Assembly (NCBI GenBank): GCA_002712845.1 | Contig: PAUV01000068.1 | Span: 19,508-27,019, forward strand | Length of the DNA stretch: 7,512 bases | Origin: Rhodopirellula sp. | Lineage (GTDB): Bacteria > Planctomycetota > Planctomycetia > Pirellulales > Pirellulaceae | Direction of reading: 5' to 3' | In this document: positions 1 through 7,436 of the stretch, in pieces | How positions within the stretch are numbered: position 1 is the first letter of the stretch | Layout: every line of letters begins with the position of its first letter | The notes under the pieces: generated by a model | The model's input: the letters and a program-made list of their open reading frames with translations, nothing else | The model's database searches: none | What the model was told of the DNA's origin: nothing | Translations under genes and position numbers: made by a program

Positions 1-2072
1 ACGGTACGCCATCGACCAGCAGCATCGAAATTTTCAAGCGCGTAACCCGGAGGGTCGATGTGGGCATGGCAGGCAGCACAGGATGCATCTGACACATGCT
101 TTTGGAGTTGTTCCCTGATGGTTTTTGCTCCGCGGATATCAGGTTCGACCGCGGGCACGTTTTCCGGCGGAGGTGGAATCGGTTTCCCTAATATCCGTTC
201 GGAAACCCAAACCCCGCGTAGGACTGGGGACGTGTTTGTACCGTTCGCAGTCACTTTCAGAATGGCGCCCTGCGCCAGTAAGCCGCCACGATTCGAACTG
301 TGTTCCAGGTTGATTCGTTGGATATTCTCCCCCGCAACGCCATCAATTCCGTAATAACGAGCAAGGCGACTGTTTGCGTATGTATGTTTTGCGCTGATGA
401 GGCGTGAAACACTGGCGTCATGTTTGAACAGGTCGTGCAGAAAGTATCTCGTTTCATCCAGCATGGAATTTTGGACGATAGGATCAAAGTCGCGATGCGT
501 TTTGCGATCCGGTTCCGTGAAGCCGATGTCGACCAAATCTAGCCACTGGTCGGCAAAGCGAGTAAGGAATTCCAGTTCACCGTGTTCTTTCAGGATCCGC
601 TCCGTCTGCTCGTGCAAAACAGATTTTTGATGGAGTTTTTTCTCACGCGCCAGTTTCATCAACTCTGCGTCAGGCATGCTGTTGGTGAGCATGTAACTGA
701 GACGATTGGCGACGGCAAAGTCATCAAGTTTTCCAACGGGTTCGATGAAGTACAGAAATCTGGGTGAGCACAGAATGCCACGGTAGCAGGCCATGAGCAC
801 GTCAAACGGTTTTTCTCCCGCGTCTAAGCTTGTTCGGGCCAATCCCAAAAATGGCTGAATCTGTGATGTCGTCACAGGTCGGCGAAAGGCTCGGTTCGCA
901 AACTCCATGATCTGCCTTTCCAGATCTTCTGGGGTGGTCGTTTGACTGAGCCGAATTTCCTGTTGGTCAACTTCCGCATCGAGTTCACCAAGCAGGCGTT
1001 GTTGAGTTTCAGATGCGGTTCCAGCCGGATAGATCCTTTGCATCACGATGGAATGCATTGCTAAGCCAGGCACATTTTGTGGTGTGCCCTCACCCGTGCC
1101 GATTTGTCCTCCCTGAAAACGGCCGCGTTTGATGGTTGCATCGGCAGGACGGATTTCAAGCATGTGGCCTTTGGGAATCCATGCTTCGAATACGCGTTCT
1201 CGTGCCGTGGAGGTCGCCTCAAATGCACCAATCCATGACAGCAGCGGAGCACCGGACGTACACCGCCCACTGCGAACGGAGCACCAGACGCCATGGGTTT
1301 CTGGTTCGTTCAGGGAAGACGCCGTAATCGTAAAACGATACCAACCACTTTCATTGGCTGTGGTAGATGGAAGTCGACCATGAAACGTGACACCACTGGA
1401 CCAGACAACCGCTTTGCCATCCAACATTTCGGGCTCGCGACAGCGACGCCTTGGGTTGACTCGGCACAGTTTTCGGGCATTTAGATTTTGAGGGCTGGGG
1501 GTAGACCGGTCGATTACCTTTGAGGTTGCATATTCCAATGCCGTGTCGATTACCGTCAGGTGTGACTGAAGATGAAAGTGCGACATCGACTGAGAGTCAG
1601 CAAGATTATTGAAGCCGGATGACCGCAATTCGTCGGTGAGTTGATTTGCGAGTGGAAGGTCAATTGCCAGAAGATCCTGTAGTGTTCGCTCCAGCTGTAA
1701 ATTGGTCAGACGTCGAGAGCGGACCCGTCCAACTTTCGAGAAGATGTCCTTTTGGAAATCAGTGATCCAGTCGGCAGTGGTTTGTGCAAAGTTTTGTGCT
1801 TCTGCGGGTTCGGGCTGATCGGCGTTGGCAGGGGGCATTTCCTCACTGGTGATCCGGTCGATCACTCGCGACCACTTTGCCAACGATGCAGAGTTCTCCA
1901 GGTCCTGCTTTAATGAACTCAGGTCAAATCCGCCTTCTCCGTCAGGTCCGTCGTGACAATCGATGCAGTGGTTCTGAAGAAAGCTGCTTGCATGCTCGGG
2001 CAGCGGTGGCGCAGACATCGCGTTGGACGAAAGACACAGAATTAAACAGATGGGTACAAGACGAAATAACAT
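1..2072 (-). CDS. Exported planctomycete-type di-haem cytochrome protein (PSCyt1-PSD3-PSD5-PSD4-PSCyt3), 3' end cut by the window
   Basis: The open frame runs from ATG at 2072 to the left edge without a stop (690 full codons); an in-frame TGA about 24 nt upstream makes this the first possible ATG. Residues 1-18 or 1-21 look like a Sec signal peptide (MLFR, hydrophobic [10 protein letters not shown], then SSNA/AMSA), so the product should act outside the cytoplasmic membrane. A first haem motif, CIDCH (36-40), marks PSCyt1. PSD3/DUF1587 follows at about 115-180 ([16 protein letters not shown]), then a beta-rich stretch (about 190-340), PSD5/DUF1595 (about 375-415, [11 protein letters not shown]), PSD4/DUF1592 (about 418-515, [33 protein letters not shown]) and PSCyt3/DUF1588 (about 595-690, [11 protein letters not shown], second haem motif CAACH at 665-669, [17 protein letters not shown]). 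The expected C-terminal PSD2/DUF1585 domain lies beyond the window. These families are typical of Planctomycetes; their biochemical role is unproven. In related genomes a DUF1552 gene often follows, but that side is not visible. There is no lipobox and only a weak RBS (AAAAAAGAG, 14 nt upstream). Confidence 0.93.
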   Translation of the reverse strand, partial: MLFRLVPICLILCLSSNAMSAPPLPEHASSFLQNHCIDCHDGPDGEGGFDLSSLKQDLENSASLAKWSRVIDRITSEEMPPANADQPEPAEAQNFAQTTADWITDFQKDIFSKVGRVRSRRLTNLQLERTLQDLLAIDLPLANQLTDELRSSGFNNLADSQSMSHFHLQSHLTVIDTALEYATSKVIDRSTPSPQNLNARKLCRVNPRRRCREPEMLDGKAVVWSSGVTFHGRLPSTTANESGWYRFTITASSLNEPETHGVWCSVRSGRCTSGAPLLSWIGAFEATSTARERVFEAWIPKGHMLEIRPADATIKRGRFQGGQIGTGEGTPQNVPGLAMHSIVMQRIYPAGTASETQQRLLGELDAEVDQQEIRLSQTTTPEDLERQIMEFANRAFRRPVTTSQIQPFLGLARTSLDAGEKPFDVLMACYRGILCSPRFLYFIEPVGKLDDFAVANRLSYMLTNSMPDAELMKLAREKKLHQKSVLHEQTERILKEHGELEFLTRFADQWLDLVDIGFTEPDRKTHRDFDPIVQNSMLDETRYFLHDLFKHDASVSRLISAKHTYANSRLARYYGIDGVAGENIQRINLEHSSNRGGLLAQGAILKVTANGTNTSPVLRGVWVSERILGKPIPPPPENVPAVEPDIRGAKTIREQLQKHVSDASCAACHAHIDPPGYALENFDAAGRWRT

Positions 2073-2116
2073 CGACTCGAGAACACTCTTTTTTCAGGCT
2101 GTGTGAAATGGCGGGA

Positions 2117-2153
2117 CCTGCTGGGCAGGCACACGGAGCCTTGCTTGCTCCGT
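2117..2153 (-). promoter_or_regulatory. Two stem-loops in the leader of the cytochrome gene
   Basis: The minus-strand leader contains ACGGAGC (2153-2147), a 7-nt loop AAGCAAG, and GCTCCGT (2139-2133), a perfect 7-bp stem. Three bases later comes CCTGC (2129-2125), loop CCA, GCAGG (2121-2117), a perfect 5-bp stem. No T-run follows on either strand, so these are not ordinary intrinsic terminators. The first stem sits at the predicted transcription start, which suggests a 5'-stabilising or regulatory leader structure (inference). Confidence 0.4.
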
Positions 2154-2159
2154 CAGAGC

Positions 2160-2187
2160 ATTATAGATCAAAGGCGAGATTTGGGAA
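2160..2187 (-). promoter_or_regulatory. Sigma70-type promoter candidate for the cytochrome gene
   Basis: On the minus strand there is a perfect -10 box TATAAT (2165-2160). A TTCCCA box (2187-2182, 4 of 6 to TTGACA) lies 16 bp upstream. Initiation about 7 nt downstream would fall near 2153, giving a leader of about 80 nt before the ATG at 2072. The -10 match is seen directly; promoter activity is inferred. Confidence 0.5.
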
Positions 2188-2550
2188 TCGTTGATTCTCA
2201 GTTCCTAGGCGTTCACATTTGCTTGATTTACGGCAGATTTCGTTAATTTCGACCCGAGCATGCAGGTTTTGTGCCTTTGTCTTGTGCGAGGAAAACGCAA
2301 TGTTGCAGACGAGCGGCCAAAATAGTCGGGCGTGTTCCCAAGCAGACACGCTGGTCACTGATGACAACCAGATGTTCTGTCGGCGGTTGGGCTTGTTTGG
2401 GTAGTTGAACCAGCACCAGTTACATTAAGTGACCGTGGAGTATGGCGAATGGTTGTTCTGCATGTTGCCACAGGTGTGAGCCCCTCCGGGTGGTTGAAAC
2501 AAATCGCGTACGTTTTGCCGTTCTAACACTTCTGGATTTCAGAATTCATC

Positions 2551-3765
2551 ATGATTGAATTGATCATTCCGGCGACGGATGGGCGAATCGGCTGGAAGCA
2601 TGTTTCCGCGTCACTTGCGAAAGCCCTGCAGCTTGATCAAGCGTCCATTGCAGGCATGTTGCCTGCGGGTGAGATCAGGTTGGATTCACCAGCTGTTTCA
2701 CTTTCTTTGCTGGCGATCAATTTGGCTGCGGGGAATCGGTTGAGTTTTGCCGTGACGCACAGTGAGGACCAGTGCCCCGGGTTACTAATACGTTGTGATC
2801 CGTCGTTGTTGCGACTTGAAAGTCAAGATGCTCATGCGAGTAAAGTGATTGTTCATCACGATGAAGCTTGGCTCGAGAGTGCTGACGGACGACCCTTGGT
2901 GCTGTGCTTGCATGGTTTGAATGGTACGCATGAAACCTTTGATGGTCTGCGAAAACATCTTCGTTCTTGCGGTTACCGGACAGCAGCGATTTCCTACGAG
3001 CCACATCGCCCAATTGCGATGTTGGCGAGTGAGGTATCTAAAGAGGTCGCCGCCCATCTGGCGTCCTCACCTCAAAAGCATGGATTGGTAATTGTGGGAC
3101 ATTCGATGGGTGGTTTGATAGCTCGCGAATGGACCAATAATGTTGCGTTGGAAAATGAGGCAATCAGCGGCTTGATCACCATTGGAACCCCGCATCAAGG
3201 ATCTGCATGGGCAACCTTGCCTCCGTTGATGAATCTATTTGCAAAGGGTGAGTTCGGAGTGGCAGACGTGAATGACGTGATCCTGCATACCCCTTCGAGT
3301 CCAGAGTTAAGGGATATTGCACCGGGATCAGCATTCCTCGAAGAACTCAATGCAAGAGAGGATCGATCCGACGTTCGATACACATCAGTGATTGGTATCG
3401 GGAGTCCGATGGATGCCACAACTATGGCAAAGATTCAGCAGGCATTTCGCCAACTCGAGGGTCACGATGGTTTTATACGTTTGATTCGACCACGTATCGA
3501 GCCATTGCTGAGCGGGTTTGACGAGTTGGTTGACGGGCGTGGTGACGGAATCGTTGCCGCCGAAAGCGCAGCTATGGGATCTACCAGCGATTTGGTAAGG
3601 GTTGATCTTTCCCATTTCGAGTTGGTTCGTCCTCTGAATGGGCAGCCTGCAAGTGAAAAGGCCGATCATCCAGTTTGGCAGATCGTGAGCGATCGAGTCG
3701 CCCGTTGCCGCCAAGTGCCAGATGGAAACACCGGTTTGGCTGGCGGGAATGACTCAATCGTTTGA
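2551..3765 (+). CDS. Alpha/beta-hydrolase (serine esterase/lipase-like) with an unassigned N-terminal domain
   Basis: This is a 404-residue protein of the alpha/beta-hydrolase fold that probably hydrolyses an ester, thioester or amide; the substrate cannot be read. The hydrolase core begins near residue 115 with the strand PLVLCLHGLNG, whose HGLNG (121-125) is the oxyanion-hole region. The nucleophile elbow is GHSMGG (183-188, Ser185). TIGTPHQGS (210-218) is typical of lipases of the PGAP1/DUF676/triacylglycerol-lipase type. The probable catalytic Asp is D332 in GDGIV and the His is H355 in LSHFELVR, so the triad appears intact. Residues 1-110 match no domain I recognise. No signal peptide or membrane segment is visible, so it is probably cytosolic. 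ATG 2551 is the first start after an in-frame TAA at 2524-2526, but no Shine-Dalgarno precedes it, so the start is less certain than the frame; the next in-frame Met is residue 36. It diverges from the cytochrome gene and converges with the PEPCK gene, so context gives no functional partner. Confidence 0.9.
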   Translation: MIELIIPATDGRIGWKHVSASLAKALQLDQASIAGMLPAGEIRLDSPAVSLSLLAINLAAGNRLSFAVTHSEDQCPGLLIRCDPSLLRLESQDAHASKVIVHHDEAWLESADGRPLVLCLHGLNGTHETFDGLRKHLRSCGYRTAAISYEPHRPIAMLASEVSKEVAAHLASSPQKHGLVIVGHSMGGLIAREWTNNVALENEAISGLITIGTPHQGSAWATLPPLMNLFAKGEFGVADVNDVILHTPSSPELRDIAPGSAFLEELNAREDRSDVRYTSVIGIGSPMDATTMAKIQQAFRQLEGHDGFIRLIRPRIEPLLSGFDELVDGRGDGIVAAESAAMGSTSDLVRVDLSHFELVRPLNGQPASEKADHPVWQIVSDRVARCRQVPDGNTGLAGGNDSIV

Positions 3766-3811
3766 ACGATACACAGCCGATTCATAAATCGCTGTTTGGG
3801 ACCCAATTTTT
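3757..3811 (+). terminator. Weak dyad cluster and T-run after the hydrolase gene, possible terminator
   Basis: Three small dyads are packed at the end of the hydrolase gene. ATCGTT/AACGAT (3757-3762/3765-3770) straddles the TGA stop. CGATT-CATA-AATCG (3778-3791) follows. The palindrome TTGGGACCCAA (3796-3806) is then directly followed by five T (3807-3811). None is a strong GC-rich hairpin, and the last has almost no loop. The location and T-run fit termination, but the structure is weak. Confidence 0.25.
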
Positions 3812-3815
3812 CGGG

Positions 3816-3866
3816 AGCCAGATTACCGGAGACCAGATTACCGAAGACCAGATTACCGGACACCAG
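3816..3866. repeat. 15-bp tandem repeat, three units plus a partial
   Basis: The units are AGCCAGATTACCGGA (3816-3830), GACCAGATTACCGAA (3831-3845) and GACCAGATTACCGGA (3846-3860), followed by the partial CACCAG (3861-3866). They differ from one another at only one to three positions. The array fills half of the 104-bp gap between two convergent genes and ends 3 bp from the PEPCK stop codon (3872-3870). A decayed unit may extend it to the left. Because the period is a multiple of three, the minus-strand reading gives repeating GNLV(S/F) pentapeptides; I regard this as a by-product, not a gene. Confidence 0.85.
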
Positions 3867-3869
3867 CGG

Positions 3870-6800
3870 TTATTCCCTCGAAGTGGGTTGCATGGGATCG
3901 ACCCCCAACGTGCCAACCAGCGCTTCTTGATAGTCTGGTGACTGCGTGTTTGACAGTTGATTCTGAACGTAGGTAAGTCGTTCTTCGAGTTTCAAATCGC
4001 GAACAATATCCTGTTCAGTTGGGTCGTCGAGGTAGTTTCGAACCTTTCGTTCCATGGTTTTCCAGTGTTCGATATCACGCAACTGCTTTGCGACCAACCG
4101 GCGACGATACCACTCGCTTTTGAGTAGTTCTTCCCTCGAGAACAGTCGTCGGATTTCTGGATCGGTGATTTGTTTTCCTTCATGATTGCCGTGGGCCATG
4201 ATATCAAGCACAGCTTTCAGCGGTGGGCATGCATTCTCATAACCTCCATCCTGCATGTAGTTCATGGCAACTCGCTTTTGTGCTTCAGCAATATGGAGAA
4301 TCCCATCCGCGAAGGAGGGCAGATCCTGTAGTTCCGGCTTGAGAATATCCTCCGTAAAAACCTTGGACGGGTTGTCGAAAACACGACCGAGATATTGCCG
4401 CACAAATTTACGTGTAATGCGGTATCCGAGACGACTGGCGGGGATCTGTTTGCCTTCGAATTCAAAGTCTTCGATAGGCTCCAACATTCCGGTCTTGAGC
4501 AGGTTCTCGGGATCTCTTTCCTCCGGTCCCATGCGGCACCAGACTTCGGGGATCAGTAGGGAAATATCGTGCCCGACCTCAAAGCGGGGGCCGATGTGAC
4601 CTGCAGGTGTACTGAAGCCACCCAGTTCTGTCAGGATCATCGACGTGACAATGGCATTCAGATCGATTGATGGCAGCAGAGCGTTGAAGGGACCCTTGGT
4701 CAGTGCACCTTCGCTTCCGGCACCCGTGGTGCTGGGGCTTTTGCCTGTCAGCGAGCAAACATAATCCATCACCAATTCAGGGAGTTCCTGAAAGTGCAAC
4801 GGAGAGTAAACAGCGAGTGATCGAATTCCCGTTTTGGTATCTGACGGATTGTTTCGTCGGCCACTGAGAATGGCTCCCACTGGAGCAAGCACAGGTGAGT
4901 CAGCCGGTAGGCAGCGGCTGAGTTGCATGCCTCGCATTGCTATGTAGGTATCGCGGGAGTTCACCATGTCCGGACGATCTTGCAGATAGCGGGGATTCTT
5001 TGTTCGCGATCCATTTACAATTCGGGGGTCAGCAGTGCTGACTACAAAGCCTTCCGCCTGCTGCGCTGCCTCTTCGAGAAGCGATTCCATGGGGCCACTG
5101 AACTTGTCAAATTCCACAGCATCGTCGACGATCTCTCTCGCTTTCTGAGTGGAAAGTGGTTCGAAGTTGCTGATAAAATTCCCCGGCAGGGAAAGGTCCA
5201 GTTCCGTCTGCTTGTCTAACCCGCGGTGAACAGCATCGTCGGGCCGTTGGAATAAACGATATTCACAATTCTCAACAAACTTGTAGCTGAATGCCGGGGC
5301 TATGGCGGGCCCAAGTTCCGCTACATCTTTGGCTGGTACGACAACGCTGCAGCTAATGTCATCTTCCCGTTGCACTTTGGCAGCTGCAATGAAGTCCTGA
5401 CGCAGTTTGAATGTTCGCCAACTGCGATCGTCCAAGCCTACTCGCAAGTAGGTGCCAACCAGCGCTCGCTCACCAATTTTCAGTTCGTGGCCCGGTGAAC
5501 CATTAACAATGTCTACGCCGAAGTACTGCTTCCAGTCCTTTTCCATCCCCGGCTGAACAAATCTTTTGATGATCAGTGCAAGCGCATAAACGTGTTCTGG
5601 AATGGTTTCCAGCCATGCGGTGTATTCACTGCTGTAATTGGGCTGCGGTGTTAGCAGTTGAATCATGCTGCCCAGACTGCGTGTTGAGTCCAGTACTCCA
5701 CGGCTTGGACGCTCGGAGTAATCAGGTTTGTCGGGCATGTCATCCCGCCAGCGGTTCTCGTAAGAGCGACTGAAGATTTCATCCAGTTTTTCAAAGTCGC
5801 GGTCGATGTCGGCGACAAAAATTGGACCGTACAGCATGTAGTCACGAAGACTCTTGCTGATTTCACTTTTGCCACCGCCGCTGACCGTGCATGGTTTGTG
5901 GCAAAAGATTCCTTCGGCCGCAGTACCAATCAAACGCCATGATGGAGCTGCTGGGTGCTTTTCAAGACGAATCTTGTATCCGCTTGGAGCGATGTAAATG
6001 TTCTTGGGAGTCAACGGAATACGTTGTTCTTCACCGTTCAGTGTCCATCGAACGCAGCGTTCTTCCAACGTGGCATAAGCATCTTCCGGTATGTAGATCA
6101 CGCTGGGGTCTTTGCGATCAACCCCGTAGCCTTCAGGATGAACATCAATGAATGATTCATACTCCTTGGCAATGGTTTTGAACGACCGTCCGTTGTAGCG
6201 TCTGCTGTTGACCAGAAAGTCACTGCCCAATGAGTAGGACGCAAAAGCCAAGGCTCCACCTGCGTGCTCTTCTTCAGTGTTACCCATCAGATTTGTTGCA
6301 AAGCTGATCTGTGTTTTGACTTCCTTTTTGCAATAGCCGTAGTAGTTGTCGGCAATCAGGGTAACCATCACACCAGAAGCATCACGACAGGAGAGTTTGA
6401 AAGCACTGCCGTCGTTGTAGCATTCTGACTCGTCTTTCCAACACATTGAGTCCGTGCGTTGACGCTCTGTTGCATCATCCCAATGCGGTAGACCCAAATC
6501 CTTCTTGCGCAGGTGCACAAGATGTGGTGCCAAAATCACGCACCCCGTGTGTCCACTCCATGATTTGACATCGAGTGCCGCATCGTTTGCTGCAGTCAGC
6601 GGGTCACCCGCATTACCAAAAATTGACTCTACAAAATCCAAATTGCTGACAAGGCTGCCTGGTGCGAAGAAGCGTGTTTCCATGAACTGTGCTTCGCAAT
6701 AGCCAGGCACTTCCGGACAGACCGCAGGTCTCAGTAGCAGTGAAACCCATGACTCAGCTGGTTTCGAAGATTCCGATGTATACGGCAGAAGCATCATTTC

Positions 6801-7373
6801 CTTCGGAGGCTGCATCGCCGCCTTGAACAAATTGACGAATGCATTGCGAGGTACCGCTCGCTTGTCTCTTGGAATGGAAAGCCCGTCCTCAGTGATGTGG
6901 AAGGTGCCTGCAGTCGTGCGACGATCGGCACGTGGGTTGTTCAGAACGCCATTCAAGCAGCGGTACGAGCTAACTAAGTCATTCTGAAAAGAATGCCCAT
7001 TCACAGGCAGACTCAGTTCCCTCGCCATGCCGTGTCGGTCGAGTGTCAATGATCGGCTAGGCAGACGCAGGGGAACGTCCATGGTGCAGCCCCGAAAGTA
7101 TTCCTGCAAAAAGGTTTCGATCCGTGAGTCGACCGGTGCACGATGTTCGGATAACAGCCGATTCTTTTCTCGAAGGCTGTTGAGGATTCCTGTTGAGAAA
7201 CTCGCCATCGAATCAGAATTGTTGGCTTCGTCAGGCGTTGAGAGACCCGCAGATGCCATCTGGAAAGCGATGTAATTACGGAGTCGATCACGTTCTTGGG
7301 GACTTCTTGCCAGTTTTCGGTCCCACCCGGTCGCGCGTTGTAACTGGGCTGCTTCGGAGATCATGGTCGACAC
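3870..7373 (-). CDS. Pyrophosphate-type phosphoenolpyruvate carboxykinase (PEP carboxytransphosphorylase-like), 1167 aa
   Basis: The proposed reaction is oxaloacetate + PPi to and from PEP + CO2 + Pi (EC 4.1.1.38), in the cytosol, at the gluconeogenesis/anaplerosis node. PEPCK signatures appear in order. Y344 and K349-K350 in NYYGYCKK, then H370 in EEEHAGG, reproduce the Tyr/Lys-Lys/His spacing of ATP-PEPCK (E. coli Y207, K212-K213, H232, from memory). A P-loop-like VSGGGKSE (497-504, K502) replaces SGTGKT. DID (522-524) may be the kinase-2 metal site, and TR at 564-565 may match the conserved Thr-Arg. About 125 residues separate H370 from the P-loop, against about 16 in ATP-PEPCK. A roughly 600-residue C-terminal half follows, with GKSPSTTGAGSEGALTKGPF (877-896) and a charged helical tail (about 1075-1140). 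The length, about twice that of ATP- or GTP-PEPCK, matches the PPi-PEPCKs of Propionibacterium and Entamoeba. No signal peptide or membrane segment is visible. The start is GTG at 7373, chosen because AAAGGAG lies 9 nt upstream; ATG at 7364 (residue 4) is the alternative. It appears monocistronic. Function is inferred from motifs and length; a PEPCK-fold relative with another donor remains possible. Confidence 0.75.
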   Translation of the reverse strand: MSTMISEAAQLQRATGWDRKLARSPQERDRLRNYIAFQMASAGLSTPDEANNSDSMASFSTGILNSLREKNRLLSEHRAPVDSRIETFLQEYFRGCTMDVPLRLPSRSLTLDRHGMARELSLPVNGHSFQNDLVSSYRCLNGVLNNPRADRRTTAGTFHITEDGLSIPRDKRAVPRNAFVNLFKAAMQPPKEMMLLPYTSESSKPAESWVSLLLRPAVCPEVPGYCEAQFMETRFFAPGSLVSNLDFVESIFGNAGDPLTAANDAALDVKSWSGHTGCVILAPHLVHLRKKDLGLPHWDDATERQRTDSMCWKDESECYNDGSAFKLSCRDASGVMVTLIADNYYGYCKKEVKTQISFATNLMGNTEEEHAGGALAFASYSLGSDFLVNSRRYNGRSFKTIAKEYESFIDVHPEGYGVDRKDPSVIYIPEDAYATLEERCVRWTLNGEEQRIPLTPKNIYIAPSGYKIRLEKHPAAPSWRLIGTAAEGIFCHKPCTVSGGGKSEISKSLRDYMLYGPIFVADIDRDFEKLDEIFSRSYENRWRDDMPDKPDYSERPSRGVLDSTRSLGSMIQLLTPQPNYSSEYTAWLETIPEHVYALALIIKRFVQPGMEKDWKQYFGVDIVNGSPGHELKIGERALVGTYLRVGLDDRSWRTFKLRQDFIAAAKVQREDDISCSVVVPAKDVAELGPAIAPAFSYKFVENCEYRLFQRPDDAVHRGLDKQTELDLSLPGNFISNFEPLSTQKAREIVDDAVEFDKFSGPMESLLEEAAQQAEGFVVSTADPRIVNGSRTKNPRYLQDRPDMVNSRDTYIAMRGMQLSRCLPADSPVLAPVGAILSGRRNNPSDTKTGIRSLAVYSPLHFQELPELVMDYVCSLTGKSPSTTGAGSEGALTKGPFNALLPSIDLNAIVTSMILTELGGFSTPAGHIGPRFEVGHDISLLIPEVWCRMGPEERDPENLLKTGMLEPIEDFEFEGKQIPASRLGYRITRKFVRQYLGRVFDNPSKVFTEDILKPELQDLPSFADGILHIAEAQKRVAMNYMQDGGYENACPPLKAVLDIMAHGNHEGKQITDPEIRRLFSREELLKSEWYRRRLVAKQLRDIEHWKTMERKVRNYLDDPTEQDIVRDLKLEERLTYVQNQLSNTQSPDYQEALVGTLGVDPMQPTSRE

Positions 7374-7382
7374 GTGGGTAGG

Positions 7383-7389
7383 CTCCTTT
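7383..7389 (-). promoter_or_regulatory. Ribosome binding site AAAGGAG deciding a GTG start
   Basis: The minus strand reads AAAGGAG (7389-7383), with 9 nt before GTG at 7373-7371. The first in-frame ATG (7364-7362) would be 18 nt away, too far for good pairing. This favours GTG as the start of the PEPCK-like gene. It is the only clear Shine-Dalgarno in the window. Confidence 0.75.
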
Positions 7390-7406
7390 GTGGTTTGCCA
7401 AGTTCA

Positions 7407-7436
7407 TTTATCGCCCACAAGATAACAAATTGTCGC
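7407..7436 (-). promoter_or_regulatory. Weak promoter candidate for the PEPCK-like gene
   Basis: On the minus strand, GCGACA (7436-7431, 4 of 6 to TTGACA) and GATAAA (7412-7407, 4 of 6 to TATAAT) are separated by 18 bp, about 34 nt upstream of the GTG start. The placement would leave a short leader containing the RBS. Both boxes are imperfect, so this is only a suggestion. The rest of 7437-7512 shows no gene or repeat I can support. Confidence 0.3.

Larger units (their letters stand above)
2073..2550. other. Divergent intergenic region with no supported gene
   Basis: This 478-bp stretch separates the minus-strand cytochrome gene from the plus-strand hydrolase. The left part (2073-2187) carries the cytochrome promoter candidate and hairpins. 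Between about 2190 and 2550 I see only short open frames (at most 68 codons) with no recognisable product and no RBS, no tRNA-like fold and no clear repeat. No convincing -35/-10 pair is visible for the plus-strand gene; weak -10-like strings such as TACATT (2421-2426) lack a proper partner. Confidence 0.6.

Noticed and set aside
58..354. 98-codon plus-strand open frame
   Set aside because: It lies antisense inside the PSCyt3/DUF1588 coding region, whose minus-strand reading shows clear family motifs including CAACH. It has no recognisable product of its own.
2117..2153. Intrinsic terminator formed by the two hairpins
   Set aside because: Neither hairpin is followed by a T-run on either strand, and there is no upstream gene end for them to terminate.
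2161..2367. 68-codon minus-strand open frame in the divergent intergenic region
   Set aside because: It has no RBS and no recognisable motif, and it overlaps the promoter candidate of the cytochrome gene.
3757..3770. ATCGTT-TG-AACGAT dyad as an operator site
   Set aside because: It straddles the stop codon of the hydrolase at a convergent junction, far from any promoter; it more likely reflects chance or part of a weak 3' structure.
3666..3863. 65-codon minus-strand frame with pentapeptide-like GNLV(S/F) repeats
   Set aside because: The pattern comes entirely from the 15-bp DNA repeat. The rest of the frame is antisense to the hydrolase C-terminus, there is no RBS, and three units are far fewer than a real pentapeptide-repeat fold needs.
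3816..3866. CRISPR-like array
   Set aside because: The 15-bp units are directly adjacent with no spacers and there are no cas genes; it is a simple tandem repeat.
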